Shown in pieces: positions 52,188 to 56,693 of a stretch of DNA of 56,693 nucleotides. The position numbers were made by a program, and so were the translations under genes. Within the stretch, counting starts at the first letter, position 1; the number at the start of each line of letters is the position of its first letter. The notes under the pieces were generated by a model. It was not told the origin of the DNA. It ran no database searches and saw nothing but the letters and a program-made list of their open reading frames with translations. This stretch comes from Acidimicrobiaceae bacterium (GTDB lineage Bacteria; Actinomycetota; Acidimicrobiia; Acidimicrobiales; UBA8592), in NCBI GenBank assembly GCA_024641655.1, contig JAHECR010000023.1:1-56693 (forward strand). Direction: 5' to 3'.

Positions 52188-52214
52188 TCATCGGTGCACC
52201 AGGTCGAGACTTGA
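52188..52214 (-). promoter_or_regulatory. Candidate sigma-28 promoter of the flgN-fliI operon
   Basis: Minus strand: TCAA (52214-52211), 15 bases, ACCGATGA (52195-52188). Transcription would begin near 52181, giving a leader of about 35 bases to ATG 52146. Confidence 0.6.
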
Positions 52215-52346
52215 GTCGTTCGGCCCATACCAGCGCTCGCTCTCGCCGGCATTGCGCCCGGTTCGAGGTCGGAACCTGGGTCCGAGGGCCTGGTCCATGG
52301 ACCCGAAGACCCGGTCAGTGGATCCGACAGGGCTCAGCTATAGGTC

Positions 52347-52373
52347 TAACGACCCAGCCGGAGCGGCCGATAG
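52347..52373 (+). promoter_or_regulatory. Candidate sigma-28 promoter of flhB
   Basis: TAAC at 52347-52350, 15 bases, GCCGATAG at 52366-52373. The -10 box is identical to that of fliP; the -35 has a weaker last base. The flhB ATG is 43 bases downstream. Confidence 0.6.
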
Positions 52374-52415
52374 GGAGAGGCGAGCCCAGGCCGAACGGCC
52401 GTCGCTCACGCCCCG

Positions 52416-53474
52416 ATGGCAGCAGATACCGGCGACAAGACCGAACAACCGACAGCGAAGAAGCGTGGCAAGGCCCGCCGCGAGGGCATGACCGCGCGCT
52501 CGTCGGAGCTTCCGCAGGCCATTTCCCTACTCGCCACCGCGGTTGCACTGCCGAACCTGTTGCCCCGGTTCATCGAGCGAACGGCCAGCGTCTGGCGTGG
52601 AGCGATCGCCCCCGCCAGCCTCGCCGATCCGAACATCGCCACCGGGGTGTTCGGCACGTTGTTGTTCGAGGCAGCCCGGGTCTTCATCCCGCTCACGGTC
52701 ATCGCCACCTTGTCGAGCACGGCCGCGCAACTCGTGCTGAGCGGCGGCCGCCCGAACGTGCACCAGATCAAGCCGAAATGGAAGAACCTCAACCCGATCA
52801 ACGGCTTCAAGCGGATGTTCTCGAAGCAGATCCTCTGGGACCTCGGCCGCACCCTTGCCAAGATGTCGGCGATGGGCCTGCTCACCTACCTGCTCTATCG
52901 GCAGGTGGCGACCGAGATACTCGACGGCTCACGCAGCTTGTCCGACACCTTGACCCTGACCGCCGGCGCGCTGCGCAACCTCCTCGGACGTGCCGCCGGG
53001 CTGGCGGTCGTCATCGGGCTCGCCGACGCCGCCTGGAACAAGCGCAGGTTCATGAGCCAGCTCAAGATGACCAAGCAAGAGGTCACCGAGGAGAACAAGG
53101 GCCAGCAGGTGAACCCTCAGGTCAAGTCCGAGATGCGCCGACGGCAGGCGCAACTGTCGCGTTCGCGCATGATGGCGGCGGTCGCGGGAGCCGACGTGAT
53201 CGTCACCAACCCGACGCGCTTGGCCATCGCGCTCAAGTACGAGCCGGGGGACCCCGCCCCGAAGGTTGTCGCAAAGGGCGCCGGCCACGTCGCCAAGCGC
53301 ATCCGCGAGGAAGCCCGCCGGCACGGCGTCCCGATCCGCGAGAACAAACCTCTCGCACGTGCGATGTATCGGGCGATCGAGGTGGGCGACACGATCCCGG
53401 CGGAGTTCTTCGCCGCCGTGGCCGCTGTGCTCGCGGCCGTCTATCGCGCTCGCCGTCGCCGTCGAGCAGCGTGA
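52416..53474 (+). CDS. flhB: Flagellar export switch protein FlhB, NPTR cleavage motif
   Basis: A 352-residue protein. It starts DKTEQPTAKKRGKARREGMTARSSELPQAI (typical EQPTxKKxxxAREEG), has four membrane helices between about residues 30 and 215, and the conserved cytoplasmic linker FMSQLKMTKQEVTEENKGQQVNPQVKSEMRRRQ. The autocleavage site reads TNPTRLAIALKYEP, with Arg where His of NPTH is usual. It switches export from hook to filament substrates with FliK. It stands apart from the other export-gate genes and has its own sigma-28-like promoter. Confidence 0.94.
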   Translation: MAADTGDKTEQPTAKKRGKARREGMTARSSELPQAISLLATAVALPNLLPRFIERTASVWRGAIAPASLADPNIATGVFGTLLFEAARVFIPLTVIATLSSTAAQLVLSGGRPNVHQIKPKWKNLNPINGFKRMFSKQILWDLGRTLAKMSAMGLLTYLLYRQVATEILDGSRSLSDTLTLTAGALRNLLGRAAGLAVVIGLADAAWNKRRFMSQLKMTKQEVTEENKGQQVNPQVKSEMRRRQAQLSRSRMMAAVAGADVIVTNPTRLAIALKYEPGDPAPKVVAKGAGHVAKRIREEARRHGVPIRENKPLARAMYRAIEVGDTIPAEFFAAVAAVLAAVYRARRRRRAA

Positions 53475-53543
53475 CGATCGTCCGCCCGCCGGGAGAGCCG
53501 TTCGCTCACGACCCCACACCCGGCATCGCCGGAGGGATCGCCG

Positions 53544-54209
53544 TCAGCTGAACAGCGACGCGTAGAGGTCGTGACTACGGCGGATGTCCACGGCCAGGCG
53601 TCCGTCCTCGAGCCGCCCGAGGCCGGCGGAGAGCAGCGCGTCGTCGATCGCGGCCGTCGTCGGCAGACCGGGGAGCGCGTTGAGGATCTTGCCGGCGATC
53701 GCGTCGCCGGCGTCGACGAACTTCTGGATGCGCTCGTGGGTCGCCGGATCGGTTTGGGCGGTGTCGGTGGAGATGCCTGCGGCTTCGACGTCATCGGAGA
53801 ACGAGCGCAAGATGCCGCACATGAGGGCGTCCGCAGCCAGGTGATCGTCCAGACGCAGGGCCACCTGCTCGGCGGCGATGCCGCGCCACAGCGCGCGCTT
53901 CCACCGGTCGATCGAGTCGCCGTCCCCGGTCGTCGCCCCCAACATGCGGCACAGATGCAGCACCGCCATCTTGCGGACCGAGAGGAAACCGAGGAGCACG
54001 ACGGCGCGACCGACGGTGAGCTCGTCGTTGCGCACCCCGTAGAGCGGTGATCGGGCCATACGCAGCAGCTGTTCAGACAGCGCCGGATCGGACTCGAGCG
54101 CGTCGGCGACCTCGGACGCAGTGGCGTTGGGTCGGTCGAGCACCCGGAGCGCGTTGAACGCGGCGATGATCCGCAGTTCTGCGCTCTGGCCGACGACAAC
54201 TGGACTCAC
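53544..54209 (-). CDS. HDOD-type signalling protein downstream of a sigma-28 site
   Basis: A 221-residue protein whose first ~130 residues are an HDOD-like domain: AELRIIAAFNALRVLDRPNATASEVADALESDPALSEQLLRMARSPLYGVRNDELTVGRAVVLLGFLSVRKMAVLHL. The rest is helical and lacks a GGDEF or EAL domain. GTG 54209 was chosen because it has a GAGGAGAG Shine-Dalgarno eight bases upstream and lies just past the predicted transcription start; the longer open frame upstream runs through the promoter. It is divergent from the PilZ gene and converges with flhB. Confidence 0.78.
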   Translation of the reverse strand: MSPVVVGQSAELRIIAAFNALRVLDRPNATASEVADALESDPALSEQLLRMARSPLYGVRNDELTVGRAVVLLGFLSVRKMAVLHLCRMLGATTGDGDSIDRWKRALWRGIAAEQVALRLDDHLAADALMCGILRSFSDDVEAAGISTDTAQTDPATHERIQKFVDAGDAIAGKILNALPGLPTTAAIDDALLSAGLGRLEDGRLAVDIRRSHDLYASLFS

Positions 54210-54232
54210 GACACGATCTCTCCTCGCTAAGG

Positions 54233-54259
54233 CAATCGACCCGTAGTGGACGACCTTTA
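54233..54259 (-). promoter_or_regulatory. Candidate sigma-28 promoter of the HDOD gene at 53544-54209
   Basis: Minus strand: TAAAGGTC from 54259, then GTCGATTG at 54240-54233 with the standard 15-base gap from TAAA. The -35 octamer is identical to that before fliM. Confidence 0.65.
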
Positions 54260-54319
54260 GGACGTCGGCCCACCGCCCGCGTCGACACGCCCCATCGGCG
54301 TCGCGGCTAACGCCGTTCC

Positions 54320-54346
54320 TCAACACCAAGACCCATGGGTCGATAG
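54320..54346 (+). promoter_or_regulatory. Candidate sigma-28 promoter of the PilZ membrane protein gene
   Basis: TCAA at 54320-54323, 15 bases, GTCGATAG at 54339-54346. The ATG of the gene is 40 bases downstream. It is back to back with the promoter of the HDOD gene, about 60 bases away. Confidence 0.65.
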
Positions 54347-54385
54347 GCCCACCACCTCGATCGACGTGGAACCACGGAAGGCACC

Positions 54386-56693
54386 ATGCCCACGACCCCG
54401 CGACGCACGGACGCGTCACCTCCCGAGAGCGCACGGCGGCACGACACGGTGCGCCGGGCGCTGGCGACGTCGGCGACCCTCGCGCTCGCGGCCTATCTCG
54501 GCTGGAGGCTCACGGTCCTGGGGACGAATCCGTGGCTCTCGGTACCCCTGTTCGTACTCGAGCTGTGGGGTGCCGCCCAGTTCCTCGCAGTCGTCGGGCA
54601 GGCCTGGCCCCGACGAGCCGCCGACCCGGCCACGGGCGGCCCGTTCGCAGACGCGGTGGGTCTGGTCATCACGGCCACGTTCCATGATCCCGACCAACTG
54701 GAACGGACGCTGGTCGGCGCCCGCCGCGTCAGGGGGGCCGATCGACTCGTCGTCGCCCTGCGCGCCGGACGTGACGACCTTCTTGACGTCTGCGAGCGAT
54801 TCGGGGCCCCGACCGTGGAAGGCTCGGGCAACCACGTCGACCTCTTCGACCTCGGCGCCCGAGGCCTGGGGCGCGCCGTCGTCGGATGGCTCGAGGCCGG
54901 TCAGGTCCCGATGCCCGACTTCGTGACCGAGCTCGGGGCCGATTTCAGCAGCCCCGACGTCGCGGTGGTGCAAGCGGCTGTCGGGCTCATGAACGGCGAC
55001 TCGCTGGCCCACCTCTCCGGTGGGCGCGACGAGGACGCGTTCTACCGAACGGTGCTCTACCCGGCGCGCAGCCGCCACGGTCACGCACCCTGGTTCGGTG
55101 GCGGCTCGCTCGTGCGCCATGGCGCCCTGTCGTCGTCGGCCGGCTTCGACACCTCCGACCCCGCAGCGCTCGAACGCGCGCTGGTACGGCTCCACGCGTC
55201 CGGCTGGTCCACCTTGTATCGCGCACGGGAGCTGGTGTGGGACGACGCGCCCGACTCGCTCGACGCGTACCTCGTCACCCGACGACGACGGGCCATCGAA
55301 ACGCTCCGCGTGTTCCGCACCCCCCAGAGCCCGCTGCGGACCAAGCTGCCCTGGAGGGCGCGGATGGCACACCTGGGCTGGGCCCTGGGATTCGGAACCG
55401 GCATTCGCCAGATGCTGTTGACCGCGTTGTTGATGACCACCCTGCTGACCAGCCGGCTCCCCGTCGGGGAGTCGGCGTCGGTCTGGCTGCGCTGGTGGAT
55501 GCCGGCCTTCGGGCTCCAGGTCCTCGCCAACCACCAGTTGGCGCGTGGCACGCTGCGCATCGGGGACCGGACCCGCCAGGGCTGGCGAACGGTCACGTCG
55601 GACCTCTCGGCGCTCGCAGCGGTAATGGGCCGAACCCGCAGCTCGATCGCCTTCGGCAGCGATCGGGCCGATGGCGTCCGTTCACTGGGGGCACTCCGGC
55701 TCGTGACAGGAATGCTCGTAGCACTCGACGGGGTCATCATCATCCGCAGCTCGACGATGTTCCTGCCCGACCTCCTCCCGGCATTCTCGAGCACCGGACG
55801 CGTGTGCGCGCTCGGGATGGCCCTGGCCGCCAGCGCCGGGCTCACCGATGTGCTCAAGGTGGTGGTTCGTCGACGGCAACGCCGTACCCAGCATCGCATC
55901 GTGGCCGATCTGCCCGCGCGCCTCGGGGGTTCGCCTGGCCGCGTCATCGATCTCACACCCGGGGGAGTCGGGGTCATCGTCGATCACGCTCCGGCTGTCT
56001 CGGCCGAGTTGCCCATCGAGATCGGGCTACCCCAGCTCGTCGGCGGTCCGCGAACCGTGCGTGCTCGTGGAACGATCAGGTCGGTGGTCGAAACCCGCGA
56101 CAACGCCTGCCGGGTGGGCGTGCAGCTCGTCGGGCTCGACGAGGACGACCGGCGTGCCCTCATCGAGTACTGCGCCATCACCCACCACCATGGCGGCGAC
56201 GTCGCCGCTCCACAGCTCGCACCCGCCGACCTGTTGGTCGCGACCGGCGAGCGCAGCCGCCACCTCGCCCAGGCGATCACGATCGTGGCGCTCGTCCTCG
56301 GTCTCGGCGCGATCTTCATGGGCCCCGGGGCCGGCGCCGCTCGCGCCGACACCGGCGAGTCCTCGGGCGAATACACGGGCGCGCAGGCCGTCAGCGCGTG
56401 GGAGACGTATCGAACCAGCCCGGCCCAGAAGAAGGGCGTCACCTACCAAGACGGTGGCGGCTACCACTGGGAGTACAACGCCGGGGACAAGAAGTTCGCC
56501 TGGGAGTTCCACCCCGGTGAGCAGCAGTCGGTGACCCCCACACCCACCCCCACAGCGACGCCGACGCCCACCCCCACACCCGAAGCGCCGACGCCGACCG
56601 CCACCGCAACGCCACAACCACCCACCCCCACACTGACCGCGACCCCGGAAACGCCCACACCCGAAGCGCCGACGCCGGCAACGCCGACGCCGA
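54386..56693 (+). CDS. Degenerate cellulose-synthase-like membrane protein with PilZ domain, 3' truncated by window edge
   Basis: The frame is open from ATG 54386 to the window end (769 residues so far). Two N-terminal helices (about 28-72) precede a GT2-like domain (about 90-310) whose blocks follow BcsA order: VITATFHDPDQLERTL, GADFSSPDVAVVQAAVGLMNGDS, FYRTVLYP, FGGGSLVRHGAL, RLHASGWSTLYRARELV. The catalytic features are missing: no DxD, the TED site reads TSDPAAL, and the QxxRW site reads TRRRRAIETL. More membrane helices follow, then a PilZ domain (about 495-600) with an RRRQRRTQHR c-di-GMP arm and DLTPGGVG. One further helix (about 632-655) and an external segment rich in Trp/Tyr lead to a Thr-Pro tail. 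It is probably a c-di-GMP receptor, not a synthase. The preceding sigma-28-like site links it to motility. Confidence 0.8.
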   Translation, partial: MPTTPRRTDASPPESARRHDTVRRALATSATLALAAYLGWRLTVLGTNPWLSVPLFVLELWGAAQFLAVVGQAWPRRAADPATGGPFADAVGLVITATFHDPDQLERTLVGARRVRGADRLVVALRAGRDDLLDVCERFGAPTVEGSGNHVDLFDLGARGLGRAVVGWLEAGQVPMPDFVTELGADFSSPDVAVVQAAVGLMNGDSLAHLSGGRDEDAFYRTVLYPARSRHGHAPWFGGGSLVRHGALSSSAGFDTSDPAALERALVRLHASGWSTLYRARELVWDDAPDSLDAYLVTRRRRAIETLRVFRTPQSPLRTKLPWRARMAHLGWALGFGTGIRQMLLTALLMTTLLTSRLPVGESASVWLRWWMPAFGLQVLANHQLARGTLRIGDRTRQGWRTVTSDLSALAAVMGRTRSSIAFGSDRADGVRSLGALRLVTGMLVALDGVIIIRSSTMFLPDLLPAFSSTGRVCALGMALAASAGLTDVLKVVVRRRQRRTQHRIVADLPARLGGSPGRVIDLTPGGVGVIVDHAPAVSAELPIEIGLPQLVGGPRTVRARGTIRSVVETRDNACRVGVQLVGLDEDDRRALIEYCAITHHHGGDVAAPQLAPADLLVATGERSRHLAQAITIVALVLGLGAIFMGPGAGAARADTGESSGEYTGAQAVSAWETYRTSPAQKKGVTYQDGGGYHWEYNAGDKKFAWEFHPGEQQSVTPTPTPTATPTPTPTPEAPTPTATATPQPPTPTLTATPETPTPEAPTPATPTP
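56527..56693 (+). repeat. Thr-Pro-rich low-complexity repeat in the PilZ protein tail
   Basis: Codons for TPTPTPTATPTPTPTPEAP-type sequence, continuing past the window end. A 24-base unit coding PTPEAPTP-like residues occurs twice (ending near 56596 and at 56677). Such tails often act as extended, wall-spanning linkers in actinobacteria. Confidence 0.85.

Noticed and set aside
54886..56520. A 544-codon plus-strand frame overlapping the PilZ gene
   Set aside because: It is an Arg-rich shadow in another frame; the frame from 54386 carries membrane helices, GT2-like blocks and a PilZ domain.

Overview
This window is high-GC DNA from an actinobacterium. The gene content (actinobacterial-style flagellum without L or P ring genes, selenophosphate synthetase, many GTG starts, ATGA/GTGA gene overlaps) fits a motile member of the Acidimicrobiia. 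That placement is inference from gene character, not from a marker gene.

Region 1 (1-20 kb) holds housekeeping and accessory genes: the 3' end of a NamZ-type exo-muramidase, a stand-alone HDOD protein, a SnoaL-like protein, carbamate kinase overlapping a cyclic-2,3-diphosphoglycerate-synthetase-like GTPase, and a MarR regulator overlapping two ABC half-exporters. These are followed by a broken YbaK gene next to a palindromic repeat pair, a Dabb protein and an SDR. Then come CBS, HAD and membrane-thioredoxin genes, a phosphotriesterase-family hydrolase, a repeat-bearing hypothetical gene, a cyclophilin lipoprotein, selD, a GNAT protein and gpmI. The selD frame is interrupted by an in-frame TGA exactly at the catalytic Cys position, so it is read here as a selenoprotein gene.

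Region 2 (20-54 kb) is a nearly complete flagellar locus in four blocks. Minus strand 33.2 to 20.1 kb: fliM, fliN, fliO, fliP, fliQ, fliR, a J-domain gene, flhA, a GTPase-less FlhF-like gene, a two-helix membrane protein, flagellin, fliS, flbD, motA, motB, fliL and an HDOD-GGDEF gene. Plus strand 33.5 to 42.1 kb: flgB, flgC, fliE, fliF, fliG, fliJ-like, a lytic transglycosylase, fliK, flgD and flgE. Then csrA-fliW, a flagellar M15 peptidase and nhaA. Minus strand 52.1 to 45.3 kb: flgN, flgK, flgL, a second fliW, fliD, a FliT-position gene, fliH and fliI. flhB stands alone on the plus strand at 52.4 kb. No che genes, fliA, flgF/G or flgH/I are in the window.

Region 3 (53.5-56.7 kb, running off the end) has another HDOD gene, divergent from a large membrane protein that combines a degenerate cellulose-synthase-like glycosyltransferase domain, a PilZ (c-di-GMP) domain and a Thr-Pro tail. 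By eye, nine sites match the flagellar sigma-28 pattern (T[CA]A[AC], 15 bases, then an 8-base box like GCCGATAN). They lie before fliP, fliM, flgB, fliC, flgN, flhB, two HDOD genes and the PilZ gene. This suggests one regulon that ties flagellar assembly to c-di-GMP and HDOD signalling. The PilZ pseudo-synthase is the best candidate here for an undescribed component.
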